A DNA stretch of 52,347 nucleotides from JAIRVZ01 sp031553755 (lineage in GTDB: Bacteria; Bacteroidota; Bacteroidia; Bacteroidales; Azobacteroidaceae), in assembly GCA_031553755.1 (NCBI GenBank), contig JAVBKZ010000062.1, positions 1-52,347 of the forward strand, in the 5' to 3' direction. Positions 7,455 to 17,300 of this stretch are shown piece after piece; position 1 is the first letter of the stretch; each line of letters begins with the position of its first letter. The notes under the pieces were generated by a model. That model made no database searches and was not told the origin of the DNA. It saw only the letters and a list, made by a program, of their open reading frames with translations. The position numbers were made by a program, and so were the translations under genes.

Positions 7455-9626
7455 ATGAAAAAAGCAATTTTATTCTTTTCTTTCATTTTTTTGCTTGCAA
7501 CTGTTTGGGCAAAAAACAAAGTGGTTGAAAATCCGGTTTATGAATTGAAAAATACGGGAATTTATAATATTTCCAAGATAGAACTGGGAGATAAAGAAAC
7601 TCGCTTACATATTCACTCCACATTTATTCCAAATTGGTGGGTTAAGTTTGATAAAACCGATTTTATCCAAGATTCAAAAACAGGAAAACGCTATTATCCA
7701 ACCGATATTGAAGGTACAAAATTTGGAAAAGAAACTTATATGCCTGCTTCGGGAGATTCCTCTTTTGTGATGATTTTTCCTCCTCTGGATAAATCTACTA
7801 AAGATATAGATTATTTTGTAGAAGATGACAATGCCTATATCTGGGGAATTTCTCTTGAGAAAAAACAAGCTAAAAATCAAAAAGAGAAAGGAATTCCGGC
7901 TAATGTGGAAAAATGGATAAATGATGAATTGAATAAAAAATATGTTACTGATGATGTTTTTTTCAAAAATGATACCACACGAATTCGTGGATATATCAAA
8001 GGATACGATCCACGTTTAGATTTTTCTTCGGGAATGATTTATTCAGGAAATAAATTGACCAATGAGGATTTTCCGACAGTCTTGACTGTACATCCCGATG
8101 GACGTTTCGAAGCCGATTGGCAGATTAATTATCCTAAAATGAAATATATAAGCCTAAATAATGTATTGATTGATTTTTATATCGAACAAGGCAAAACCTT
8201 AGGTATGGTTATTGATTGGGAGGAATTCTTAAAAGCTGATCGGTTCCGAAATATTGAATATAAAATTCAGATTGATTACAAGGGTGAATTGGCTGATGTG
8301 AATAAAGAAATATACAATTTTTCTTCTAAAGAATACAAATTTCAAAGTTTAAAAAAAGATTTAAAACAAAAAACTCCCAATGAATTTAAAGAATTTCAGG
8401 AAAAATTATTGAAAGAAAATCAAGACAGTTTATCTCATTATGCCGAAAAGAGAGGAATCAGTCAGAAAGCTAAAAACATATTGAACAACGATTTATTGTT
8501 GGACTATTCCAATTGGCTATTTAATTATGTGATATACAAAAATAGTGAATTGAGAAATGATACATCAAATGCTATCTTAAAAATGCCAGTTTCAATTGAT
8601 TATTACAATTTCTTGCAAAAAATTCCGATGAATGATCCATCTTTATTAATTTCAGATCGTTTTGGCGAATTTATCAATCGTTTTGAATACTGTGAACCAT
8701 TCAGAAAAAAAACATCAAAACCAGTTTTTCCTAAAAAAACTTTTTATCAATACTTAAAAGAAGAAAAAGTGCCTTTAAACAAAGAGGATATCGAAATACT
8801 TGAATGGCAAAATAGCTTAAATGGTAAAATTTCTACTCAAATAGAATACGAAAAAATAGAAGATAAGTTCAAATCTTTTAAAAATATACAGAATAAATAT
8901 CAGTCTTATTGGGATAATTATTTTCAACAATATATGCCCAAGAGAAAAGCATCCAAAGAATATTTAATCGAAGAATATACGAATCAAGACTCCATATTAA
9001 CTCATGTACTTCATCTTTCTACTTCTTTAGTATATGAAATTGCTAAAGTCAGAAGTTTGAAATACTCATTAAAATTTATAGATAATAGAAATGATTCAAG
9101 GGCGTTTCTGACTTGGTTGGAACAAGGAATTTCCAATCCATTTTTGAAATCAGAAGCAGAAAGAATGTTTAATAAAATCTATCCTGAATCAGGAAATATA
9201 TCATATTCTTTACCTGAAGGAAAAGCAACTGATATTTTTCGTAAAATCATCGATCCGTTTAAAGGAAAAGTATTGTTTATAGATTTCTGGGCGACAACTT
9301 GCGGTCCTTGCGTAGCAGGAATCAAGAGCATGAAAGAAACGCGCGAAAAATATACAAATGACCCTGATTTCGATTTCATTTTTATTACGGATGAAAGATC
9401 TTCTCCTTTGAACGCTTACGAGAAATTTGTGAAAGAGCAAAATTTGGTCAATACTTACCGATTATCTGTTGACGATTACAATTATCTGCGTCAACTGTTT
9501 AAGTTCAATGGAATACCCCGCTATGTAGTTATTGACAAAGAAGGCAAGGTTTTGAATGAAGATTTCTCGATGAACCAGTTTAAATCAGAGTTAAAAAAAT
9601 TATTTCCGAAAAAGAAAAGTGAATAA
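7455..9626 (+). CDS. Exported protein with C-terminal TlpA/thioredoxin domain (CGPC)
   Basis: A 723-residue protein with a signal peptide (residues 1-19, ending ATVWA). The long N-terminal part (about residues 20-560) matches no domain I can name; it has a beta-rich start (to about residue 270) followed by a charged, helix-rich region. The C-terminal part (about residues 585-723) is a thioredoxin fold with LFIDFWATTCGPCVAG; the CGPC redox pair is at residues 616-619 and the cis-Pro region reads NGIPRYVVID. Such TlpA-like proteins act in the cell envelope as thiol-disulfide oxidoreductases. It is directly followed (4-base gap) by a second TlpA-like gene, suggesting a functional pair. The redox partner is unknown. 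Confidence 0.8.
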   Translation: MKKAILFFSFIFLLATVWAKNKVVENPVYELKNTGIYNISKIELGDKETRLHIHSTFIPNWWVKFDKTDFIQDSKTGKRYYPTDIEGTKFGKETYMPASGDSSFVMIFPPLDKSTKDIDYFVEDDNAYIWGISLEKKQAKNQKEKGIPANVEKWINDELNKKYVTDDVFFKNDTTRIRGYIKGYDPRLDFSSGMIYSGNKLTNEDFPTVLTVHPDGRFEADWQINYPKMKYISLNNVLIDFYIEQGKTLGMVIDWEEFLKADRFRNIEYKIQIDYKGELADVNKEIYNFSSKEYKFQSLKKDLKQKTPNEFKEFQEKLLKENQDSLSHYAEKRGISQKAKNILNNDLLLDYSNWLFNYVIYKNSELRNDTSNAILKMPVSIDYYNFLQKIPMNDPSLLISDRFGEFINRFEYCEPFRKKTSKPVFPKKTFYQYLKEEKVPLNKEDIEILEWQNSLNGKISTQIEYEKIEDKFKSFKNIQNKYQSYWDNYFQQYMPKRKASKEYLIEEYTNQDSILTHVLHLSTSLVYEIAKVRSLKYSLKFIDNRNDSRAFLTWLEQGISNPFLKSEAERMFNKIYPESGNISYSLPEGKATDIFRKIIDPFKGKVLFIDFWATTCGPCVAGIKSMKETREKYTNDPDFDFIFITDERSSPLNAYEKFVKEQNLVNTYRLSVDDYNYLRQLFKFNGIPRYVVIDKEGKVLNEDFSMNQFKSELKKLFPKKKSE

Positions 9627-9630
9627 GATA

Positions 9631-10899
9631 ATGAATAAATTTTTAATAACTGTAATTATAGTTTTCTTATTTGGATTTTCGGGCAATGCTCAAAATTCAG
9701 ACATTCAACAGGCGTTAACAGGTGTTAAGTTGAAAGAAATTGAAAAAGGAAAATTGGTTAATTTCGATCCTTTGAAATCAAGTAAAGGAAAAATTACAAT
9801 TATAGAATTTTGGGAATATTGGTGTGCCCCATGTATCAATAGCATGAGCCATTTGAAAGGACTTTATGAAAAATATCCTAACGATTTGAATATTATTTGC
9901 ATATCAAGTGATGATATAGAAAAATCGAAAAAAATTATTTCCGAGAAAAAACTTCCATTTCATTTTGTATGTGATAAAGAAAAAAAAATAAAAGAAATTT
10001 TCCCTCATACAGGTATTCCTCATAGTGTTGTTTTTGATAAAAAGGGAATGAAAAAAGCAAATACTCATCCCGGTTATTTATCTGAAAAAACAATCCAAGA
10101 ATTAATTTCTGGTAATGATATTAACTTACCCGAAGTGATTGTCCCCAACACTACAAGGTCAAATAATAATCAAGCAGATTCGACTGTATTATTTTCTTTC
10201 GAAATCAGGAGATTTCAATTAGGAGAAAAATATAGGATGACAACACGCGTTACAGAAAGGGATGTTAAAATCATTGAAGGTCATTATACAGAAAATTCAT
10301 TCTATGATACGAAAGAGAATTTTTATGAATACGGAATGACAGGAAAAAACATCTTGGAACTTTACATGGTTGCATATCCTAATTTTAGAGAAAACCGATT
10401 CATATTTCCTGACAGTTTAGGTTATATCAATAAACATACTCCTAATCATCGATATAGTGTGGATATAAAATCGTCTGATTTATTTGGAAATATTCATTCT
10501 TTACTAAGAAAAAACCTTGATAATTCATTCAATCTGAAATCTTCTTTTGTAGAAAAAGAAGTTGAAGTACTGATTTTGGACTCTATTGTTATCGGAGGAA
10601 ATATCTTGCCGGTAAAAAATATTCCACATACATCCTCTTCTTCTGTAAATTTGTATGATTTTGAATTGGAAACCGATCAGATTTCACTTATAGATTTATT
10701 GAGCCTTTTGGAGTCGAAATTAAAAATTCCGGTTGTATCAAAAAACAATTTATCCAATCTTTTTTATCAAGTGAAACTTAAAATGCATCTTGAGAGTACA
10801 GATGTAAATGAATGGATAAAATACTTTGAAAAAGAAGGAATAATATTAAAAAAAGGGATAAGAAAAGTGCAATTTGTCCAAGTTGAAAGGGCGAACTGA
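9631..10899 (+). CDS. Exported TlpA-like thioredoxin protein (CAPC) with unknown C-terminal domain
   Basis: A 422-residue protein from the ATG at 9631; a GTG 12 bases upstream overlaps the preceding gene and is less likely. The signal peptide covers residues 1-20 (ending FSGNA). The thioredoxin fold spans about residues 30-160, with EFWEYWCAPC (redox Cys at 65 and 68) and TGIPHSVVFDK holding the cis-Pro. The remaining 250 residues are unrelated to thioredoxin; their pattern (FNLKSSFVEKEVEVLIL..., alternating strands) vaguely recalls the DUF3738/TIGR03435 type of domain appended to redox proteins, but I am not sure. The gene lies 4 bases after the larger thioredoxin-fold gene and is surely co-transcribed with it. 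Confidence 0.8.
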   Translation: MNKFLITVIIVFLFGFSGNAQNSDIQQALTGVKLKEIEKGKLVNFDPLKSSKGKITIIEFWEYWCAPCINSMSHLKGLYEKYPNDLNIICISSDDIEKSKKIISEKKLPFHFVCDKEKKIKEIFPHTGIPHSVVFDKKGMKKANTHPGYLSEKTIQELISGNDINLPEVIVPNTTRSNNNQADSTVLFSFEIRRFQLGEKYRMTTRVTERDVKIIEGHYTENSFYDTKENFYEYGMTGKNILELYMVAYPNFRENRFIFPDSLGYINKHTPNHRYSVDIKSSDLFGNIHSLLRKNLDNSFNLKSSFVEKEVEVLILDSIVIGGNILPVKNIPHTSSSSVNLYDFELETDQISLIDLLSLLESKLKIPVVSKNNLSNLFYQVKLKMHLESTDVNEWIKYFEKEGIILKKGIRKVQFVQVERAN

Positions 10900-10929
10900 A
10901 GATTATAGACATTCTAAATAAAAATTTAA

Positions 10930-11022
10930 GCATCGAGTCTCACGAGTTATTTCAGGAAGTAACACGGAGATTTTAAATACTCTGCGAGACTCTGTGAAAT
11001 TTACTCGTTTTACTCCGTGCAA
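10930..11022. repeat. Dispersed CACGGAG/CTCCGTG repeat (copy B) in the prfC leader
   Basis: CACGGAG (10963-10969) and CTCCGTG (11013-11019) form inverted arms around ACTCTGCGAGACTCTGTGAA. The block resembles the copies near 3905, 13130 and 52110 (shared CTCTGTGAAAT and TTTTACTCCGTG). It ends only 8 bases before the prfC start codon, so the prfC leader consists largely of this repeat. Confidence 0.6.
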
Positions 11023-11030
11023 AAAATAAT

Positions 11031-12611
11031 ATGGCCGATTTAAATTCAGAAATTCAACGGCGGAGAACCTTCGCCATCATCAGTCACCCCGACGCGGGAA
11101 AAACAACATTAACAGAAAAATTATTGCTTTTCGGTGGAGCCATTCACGTGGCAGGAGCTGTTAAGTCAAATAAGATCAAAAAAACAGCGACATCCGACTG
11201 GATGGAAATCGAAAAGCAGCGAGGTATTTCGGTTGCCACTTCTGTTATGGGCTTTGACTACGAAGGATATAAAATCAACATTCTCGACACTCCCGGTCAC
11301 CAGGATTTTGCCGAAGATACTTATCGTACATTGACTGCTGTCGACAGTGTTATCATTGTTGTTGATATTGCCAAAGGGGTAGAGCAACAAACCCGCAAAT
11401 TGATGGAAGTCTGCCGGATGCGCAATACGCCGGTAATTATTTTTGTCAACAAAATGGACCGCGATGGACAAGACCCGTTCGATTTGCTCGACGAATTGGA
11501 ACAGGAATTGAAAATCAAAGTACGTCCTTTGAGTTGGCCGATTGACATGGGACAAACTTTCAAAGGCGTTTATAATATCTACGAAGAAAAATTAGACCTC
11601 TATACTCCAAGTAAACAGACCATTACGGAATCGGTTGCTTTCAAAGATGTGAATAGTCCGGAATTGGAAAAATTCATCGGTGAAAAATTAGCAGACAAAT
11701 TACGTGCTGATTTGGAACTTATCGAAGGCGTTTATCCTGAATTTGATGTCAATACTTATTTGAAAGGAGAAATTGCTCCCGTATTTTTCGGTTCGGCCTT
11801 GAATAACTTTGGAGTAAAAGAATTGTTGGATTGTTTTGTGCGCATAGCGCCTTCTCCTCGTCCTGTAAAAACCGAAGAACGCTTGGTTACTCCGGAGAAA
11901 GATCCATTTTCAGGATTTATTTTCAAGATTCACGCCAATATGGATCCGAATCACCGCAGTTGTATCGCTTTCCTCAAAATCTGTTCGGGACAATTCGAGC
12001 GTAATGCCAACTACAAACATGTCCGTTTCGGAAAGATGATGCGCTTTTCTTCCCCTACCGCATTCATGGCTCAGAAAAAAGAAACAGTCGATGAGGCTTT
12101 TGCCGGCGACATCATCGGATTGCCGGATACAGGAAACTTCAAAATTGGCGATACATTGACTTCAGGCGAAGAACTTCATTTCAAAGGATTGCCCAGTTTT
12201 TCTCCCGAAATGTTCAAATACATCGAAAATTCTGACCCGATGAAAACCAAACAGTTGAACAAAGGTATCGACCAATTGATGGACGAAGGTGTTGCCCAAT
12301 TATTCACCAATCAATTCAACGGAAGAAAAATCATTGGAACGGTCGGACAACTCCAGTTTGAAGTAATCCAATATCGTTTATTACATGAATATGGCGCTCA
12401 ATGTAAATGGGAACCGATTAACCTTTTCAAAGCCTGTTGGATTGAAAGCGATGATGCCGCAGAATTGGAAAATTTCAAGAAACGTAAATACCAATATATG
12501 GCAAAAGACAAAGAAGGCCGTGACGTTTTTCTTGCCGACTCCAATTATGTGCTGCAAATGGCGCAACAGGACTTCAAGAATATCCGTTTCCATTTCAGTT
12601 CGGAATTTTAA
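11031..12611 (+). CDS. prfC: Peptide chain release factor 3 (GTPase)
   Basis: A 526-residue cytoplasmic translational GTPase of the EF-G/RF3 family. It shows the P-loop SHPDAGKTTLTEKLL (residues 18-32), the switch-region RGISVATSVM, the G3 motif DTPGHQDFAEDTYR, the G4 NKMDRDG and the RF3-type C-terminal domains (GQLQFEVIQYRL near residue 440). RF3 recycles RF1 and RF2 from ribosomes after termination. Length and motifs are normal. No partner gene is adjacent, and the upstream region is filled by a dispersed repeat, so it is probably a single-gene transcript. Confidence 0.96.
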   Translation: MADLNSEIQRRRTFAIISHPDAGKTTLTEKLLLFGGAIHVAGAVKSNKIKKTATSDWMEIEKQRGISVATSVMGFDYEGYKINILDTPGHQDFAEDTYRTLTAVDSVIIVVDIAKGVEQQTRKLMEVCRMRNTPVIIFVNKMDRDGQDPFDLLDELEQELKIKVRPLSWPIDMGQTFKGVYNIYEEKLDLYTPSKQTITESVAFKDVNSPELEKFIGEKLADKLRADLELIEGVYPEFDVNTYLKGEIAPVFFGSALNNFGVKELLDCFVRIAPSPRPVKTEERLVTPEKDPFSGFIFKIHANMDPNHRSCIAFLKICSGQFERNANYKHVRFGKMMRFSSPTAFMAQKKETVDEAFAGDIIGLPDTGNFKIGDTLTSGEELHFKGLPSFSPEMFKYIENSDPMKTKQLNKGIDQLMDEGVAQLFTNQFNGRKIIGTVGQLQFEVIQYRLLHEYGAQCKWEPINLFKACWIESDDAAELENFKKRKYQYMAKDKEGRDVFLADSNYVLQMAQQDFKNIRFHFSSEF

Positions 12612-12641
12612 GAAATTGAAATCGTCTTGATTTTTTATAAT

Positions 12642-13027
12642 ATGAGTATCCGTTATATTACCTAACAAATAAAAAACTAATTTGTCATCGCGGTCTTGAT
12701 CCAGTCTTTTTCGAAAGATTTTAATTAACGTGAGTTCGAAATAAAATTATTGATTATTAATCCCAAAGGGATTATATGTTTATAGTAAATCTATAGAGTA
12801 AAACTTATACGACCCCAATAGGGGTCGAATATTCTACCATATCTAAATATATCTATAAACATTTGAGTCCTTCGGATTCTATTTTGTTAAAAATCAATAT
12901 ATTACAATTATTTCTCATATCGAACTCTCGTTAATTAATAAAAATATACTCGTAGAGCATGTACTATTGTATGAATTGAATGAAGCGCGAGATGAGAGAA
13001 TGATTAGGTAGTATAACGGATAATCAT
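12642..13027. repeat. MITE-like unit with 26-bp terminal inverted repeats
   Basis: The left end (12642-12667) begins ATGAGTATCCGTTATATTAC and the right end, read as reverse complement from 13027, begins ATGATTATCCGTTATACTAC. The 26-bp ends agree at nearly all positions. Single copies of the same motif occur at 44120 and 52207, there joined to a TCATTGCGGG block, and the left end here also runs into TCATCGCGG. The unit has no coding capacity, so it is either a MITE-like element or two oppositely oriented copies of one dispersed repeat. Confidence 0.6.
12720..12938. repeat. Nested palindromic element
   Basis: The outer arms TTAATTAACGTGAGTTCGAA (12721-12740) pair with the stretch around 12918-12938 (TATCGAACTCTCGTTAATTAA). 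Inside, TTATTGATT pairs with AATCAATAT (about 12748-12756 and 12892-12900), ATGTTTATAG (12776-12785) pairs with CTATAAACAT (12853-12862), and the centre holds a small hairpin, GACCCCAATAGGGGTC. AATCCCAAAGGGATT (about 12759-12773) is a further hairpin. The whole can fold into one long branched stem. Confidence 0.65.
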
Positions 13028-13038
13028 ATTTTATAAAT

Positions 13039-13071
13039 AACACTAACAGAGTTTTAACCTCTGTTAGTGTT
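13039..13071. terminator. 13-bp hairpin, AACACTAACAGAG type
   Basis: AACACTAACAGAG (13039-13051) and CTCTGTTAGTGTT (13059-13071) form a perfect 13-bp stem with a 7-base loop. It is related to three AACTCTAACAGGGTT hairpins further on (19790, 31741, 39909). Lying between the convergent prfC and GH130 genes, it could end transcription from either side, although it lacks a long T-run. Confidence 0.5.
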
Positions 13072-13125
13072 TAGTTGATAATTAATTATATTTATTAGAA
13101 ACGATATAGGTAAGATTTTAAACAT

Positions 13126-13170
13126 TGAGTATGCTGTGGAATAAACTCCTATTATTCTGTATTTGACATA
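13126..13170. repeat. Degenerate dispersed repeat (copy D)
   Basis: GAGTATGCTGTGGAATAAAC and the following bases align with GAGTACTCTGTGAAATAAAC near 52135; TCCTATTATTCTGTATTTGA matches TCCTTTTACTCCGTGTTTGA there. It abuts the 3' end of the GH130 gene. Confidence 0.5.
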
Positions 13171-13172
13171 AG

Positions 13173-14312
13173 TTATTTTTTAGGGTCATAAATGGCGACT
13201 CCGACTTTAGAATCGGCACAACCATAATACAAAAACCATTTCTTTTTATAATAAACAAGACCTTCTATAAAAACAGTGCCATCTTTATATTGACCGCTTT
13301 TTTCAAAATCTTCTGTCGGACGAAAGAAAGGCACATCCAAACGTTCTATTAGTTTACAAGGATCGTTCAGATCAAAAAGCATTTGTCCCGCGCTATATGT
13401 TCCTTTAGTAAAACGGGGATCGGCATTATTGTTGTTGGCATTTTTTCCGTTGTATAACAATAAGATACCTTTGTCTGTAACTACCGCGGGAGGTCCACAC
13501 TCAACAAGAGCGCTATCGAAATATCCGGTTCTCATTTTTGATAAAAAGAGCAATTTCCCATTTCCATCTTCTACGGGAGTCCAGTTTATTAAATCATCAG
13601 AAACCGCGGCATGTGTTCCATATTCGCCCCAATACATAAAATATTTCCCGTTTATTTTTGCTATAACTTGCTTATTTTTTTTTATTTCAGTAACAATAGA
13701 AGCCGATTTACTCCAAATATTATTGTATTTTCCATCGTAAGCTTTCTCGAAAATCGGTCCATGTTTTTTCCATGTAAGTAAATCTTTAGATGTCGCGACA
13801 CATATACGAGCTACAGAACGATTCCATCCTGTATAAAACATCACATACATTCCTTTTTCTGTTACTGCAACGCGCGGATCTTCGCAACCGCCGGGCCATT
13901 CATATTGTTGGTTGTTATCAACCGCGGGATATAATACAGGAGATGAATGCCTTTTCATTTTTATTCCATCCGAACTTTCGGCCAAACCGATCCGGGATAC
14001 CCTTTTCCCTATTCCTTTTGCGGAATTATCTTCAGCCCTGTATAAGACACATATTTTTCCGTCTTTGACAACGGCGGCGGGATTGAATACATCACTTTCT
14101 TCCCATTTTACAAATACCTTATTCATTGGACAGAAAAAAATGGATCCCGTATCCGGATTAAGAACAGGATTAACCCCTTCGGGACGGACAAAATTTCCGA
14201 ATGTCCAATCGGGAAGTTCGCTTCCGGAGGGTTCGGATGAATATAGATTATTGGAATTAAAAATTATAATAAAAATATTTATTAACACTGTAAATCTAAA
14301 TTTTGTAATCAT
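13173..14312 (-). CDS. Secreted GH130-type glycosidase or phosphorylase
   Basis: A 379-residue protein with a signal peptide (about residues 1-25, hydrophobic VLINIFIIIF) and a five-bladed propeller of the GH130 type. Visible family motifs are SDVFNPAAVVKDGKICVLYR (first blade), AEDNSAKGIGKRVSRIGLA, the EWPGGCEDPRV stretch that holds the catalytic acidic residue region, YFDSALVECGPPAV and GTVFIEGLVYYKKKWFLYYG. GH130 enzymes act on beta-mannosidic and related linkages by phosphorolysis or hydrolysis; which applies cannot be decided here. It lies 50 bp downstream of the hybrid regulator on the same strand and so is probably co-expressed with it. Its sequence closely matches the central domain of the protein at 48713, so the two are duplicates. 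Confidence 0.82.
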   Translation of the reverse strand: MITKFRFTVLINIFIIIFNSNNLYSSEPSGSELPDWTFGNFVRPEGVNPVLNPDTGSIFFCPMNKVFVKWEESDVFNPAAVVKDGKICVLYRAEDNSAKGIGKRVSRIGLAESSDGIKMKRHSSPVLYPAVDNNQQYEWPGGCEDPRVAVTEKGMYVMFYTGWNRSVARICVATSKDLLTWKKHGPIFEKAYDGKYNNIWSKSASIVTEIKKNKQVIAKINGKYFMYWGEYGTHAAVSDDLINWTPVEDGNGKLLFLSKMRTGYFDSALVECGPPAVVTDKGILLLYNGKNANNNNADPRFTKGTYSAGQMLFDLNDPCKLIERLDVPFFRPTEDFEKSGQYKDGTVFIEGLVYYKKKWFLYYGCADSKVGVAIYDPKK

Positions 14313-14362
14313 GATATTTGACTTTTTTATATTGAAAATTAAATTTAATCCGGTTCACATTC

Positions 14363-17300
14363 TCATTCGTTTTTTATCTCTTGTTTGTATTCTTTCGGAG
14401 TTTTCCCCGTATATTTCTTAAAAGTTCGTGTGAAATAAGCCGAATCGTTATAACCTACTTTATAGGCGATTTCGGAAAAAGTTAGTTCGGTTTGAAGTAT
14501 CAATTCTTTGGCTTTATTTATTCGTATAGTATTAATGAATTCTGAAGTATTCATTTTCATTAATGCTTTCATTTTGTTGTGTAAGTTTGAACGGCTGATA
14601 TTCAGTTCATTAGTGATAAATTGCACATCCAATTCGCTTTTTTCCATGTTGTTTTGAATAACAGCGAGTACTTTTTCTACAAAAGCCTGATCGTGATTGG
14701 TAACCGGAATTTCAAACCCTTCAAAACGTGCTAATTCTTTTAATCTGTTTTTTAATGCCTTCTGATTATTCAGAATGTTTGTCAGGCGGATTTCCAATTC
14801 TATCATCGAAAATGGTTTCGTAATGTATGCGTCCGCGCCTACTTGTAGCCCCTCTAATTTTGCTTCTTTCGTGTCTTTTGCCGTAAGCATAACAATAGGA
14901 ATATGGCACAGATTGACATCTGTCTTTATTTTTTGACATAACTCTATGCCGCTCATAACAGGCATCATAATATCCGTTATAAGTATATCCGGAATTTTTT
15001 TATTAATATATTCCCATGTTTCTTGTCCGTTTTCAAAACATTTAACGTAATATTTTTCTCTAAAATTATTATACAACAGAGTCAACAAATCTTTATTATC
15101 CTCGGCTATTACAAGTTTATATTCTTTATTATCCTCGATAATTTCTTCTTTTTCAATGACTAAAGTATCGTTTGTAGAGGTCGTTAAATCATTCGATGTT
15201 GTATGAATAGTTTGGGTTTCAACTACAGAAACAGCGGAAATATTTTTCTCATAAGGTAATGATACGTTGAATGTTGAACCTTTTCCAATTTCACTGTCAA
15301 TCGTTATTTGGCCTTTAAGTAGTTTAACCAAACTGGTGGTAAGAGCCAATCCGATTCCGCTACTTTCTACGATATCATTTGAAATTCCATCGCTATAAAA
15401 GACTTCAAATATTTTATCTTTATTTTTTTCCGGTATACCTTCTCCACTGTCTTTTACCGAAAATTGAATTTTATTATTGTTTATATCCAACGTAAAATCA
15501 ATTGTTCCGCCTTGAGGAGTATATTTAATGGCGTTAGTTAGGAGGTTGGTCATTATCTTTTCAAGTTTATCGAAGTCGAAAAAAATTTCAGATTCGGTAT
15601 AACTTACTTTAATATTAAATTTGATATTTTGTTTTTCAAGCAAAGGGCGATAAGTATCGATAATTTGATTGGAAAAATCGATAATATTCCCTTTTGTTAT
15701 GTGCATCACCGCGTGGTCGGTTTCTATTTTACGAAAATCCATCAATTGGTTTACAAGAAAAAGCAAACGGGTGGCGCTGCGTTTTATTGATTGTTGAATC
15801 TCGTTTTCCTGAGATCCTTCTCTTTTGGCAAGCATTTCAATAGAAGCAAGGATAATACTGAGTGGTGTTTTGAATTCGTGAGAAATATTGGTGAAAAAAT
15901 TCATTTTATGCTGATGTAACAGCTTCAAATTTTCTTTTTCAATTTTCTCGATAGCAAGCGCCATTTTTTCACGTTGCCGGTTTCTGTAATTGCGATAGAT
16001 ATAATAACAGATTATCCATGATACGATAGTATACAATAAATAGGCATACCAAGAAGCCCAAAGTGAAGGTTTGACGGTAATATTTAAAATTCGTTCTTCG
16101 CTGACCGAATGATTTATCATATTCATGGCACGGATATGAAAAGTATATTTTCCGGGAGCTATATTTGTATAATTCGCTTGTGTCCTGTCTGTCGGAGGCG
16201 ACCAGTTTTTATCAAAACCTTCAAGATAATATTGGTAGTAAATATCGTTTGTAAAATAATTAATTGAGGCGTAGTCAAGTGTAAATGAATTTTGATTATG
16301 TTTTAACGTCAATGATTGAGTATAGTCGATTTGTCGTTGAAGAATAGCGGTAGAATCCGGACGTATAATTTCATTGAAAATACGTAAATTAGTAAAATAT
16401 ACAGACGGAGTTTCTTGAGGAATAAGAATGTTTTCAGGGTCGAACCAAGTGAAACCATTCACACTGCCAAAATACATGATGTCGTTGTCTTTGAAATACG
16501 ACTTATAATTATGTTGATTGTCCGCGAGGCCGTGTTTTACATTGAAATGGACAGATGTGGAGTCTTTGAAATTAAGCCGGCTAATTCCTTTATTGGTGCT
16601 AACCCAAAGGAAACCTTCCTTATCTTCGAGTATGCCATAAATGGTATTATCTATAAGCATATCAGGATTACAGACTTTAAAGCTCTGTTTTTCAGGAATA
16701 TATTTTAATAATCCTCCATTGCGTGTTCCAATCCAGATCTGCTTTTTTGAATCAATGCAATGGCTGATGACGATATTACTTGTTAAGCCTGAACTATCTC
16801 CTGGTTGGAAATGTGTCATTAAGCCTAATTTTGTTTTATCAAGAACATAAATTCCCTGATTAGACGAACAAAACCATATTTTACCATCGGGAGCTGTGAA
16901 TATTTCGTAAATGAAACTTCTTACAAATTCATTTGGGCGAAACCTGCTGAAAGTTTCACTTCGTTTGTCAAACAAATCCACACCCGAAAGCGTGCCTACT
17001 AAAATAGAATCGGGAGATAAGGCATAAAGGGAAAAAACAAAATTGTTGCTTAATGAATTGGGATTACCCGGCGTTTGTGCGAATCGCTTCGCTTTTCCGG
17101 TACGAATATCAATTTTAGAAACACCACCCATGAAGTGTCCTGCCCAACAATATTTATCATCCATAAGCAGGGCATGTACATTATCGGTAGGAATACTATT
17201 CGAGTCTTTTTCATCAAACAACAAATGCCGGAAACTGTAGTTTTTTTTATCGAAAATTACAATTCCCGCGTCTTCGGTTGCCATCCACAAATTTCCATCC

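Larger units (their letters stand above)
12612..13172. other. Gene-free region of nested inverted repeats
   Basis: No coding region is visible in this 561-bp gap between the convergent genes prfC and the GH130 gene. It contains four structures, listed separately: a terminally inverted ATGAGTATCCGTTATA... motif at 12642 and 13027, a nested palindromic element at 12720-12938, a 13-bp hairpin at 13039-13071, and a degenerate ACTCCGTG-family repeat at 13126-13170. No classical terminator with a T-run was found for either flanking gene, so these hairpins may serve as ends of transcription. Confidence 0.6.

Noticed and set aside
13173..14312. GH43 as the family of the enzyme next to the regulator
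   Set aside because: The FNPAAV, YRAED and GGCEDPRV motifs fit GH130 better than GH43.
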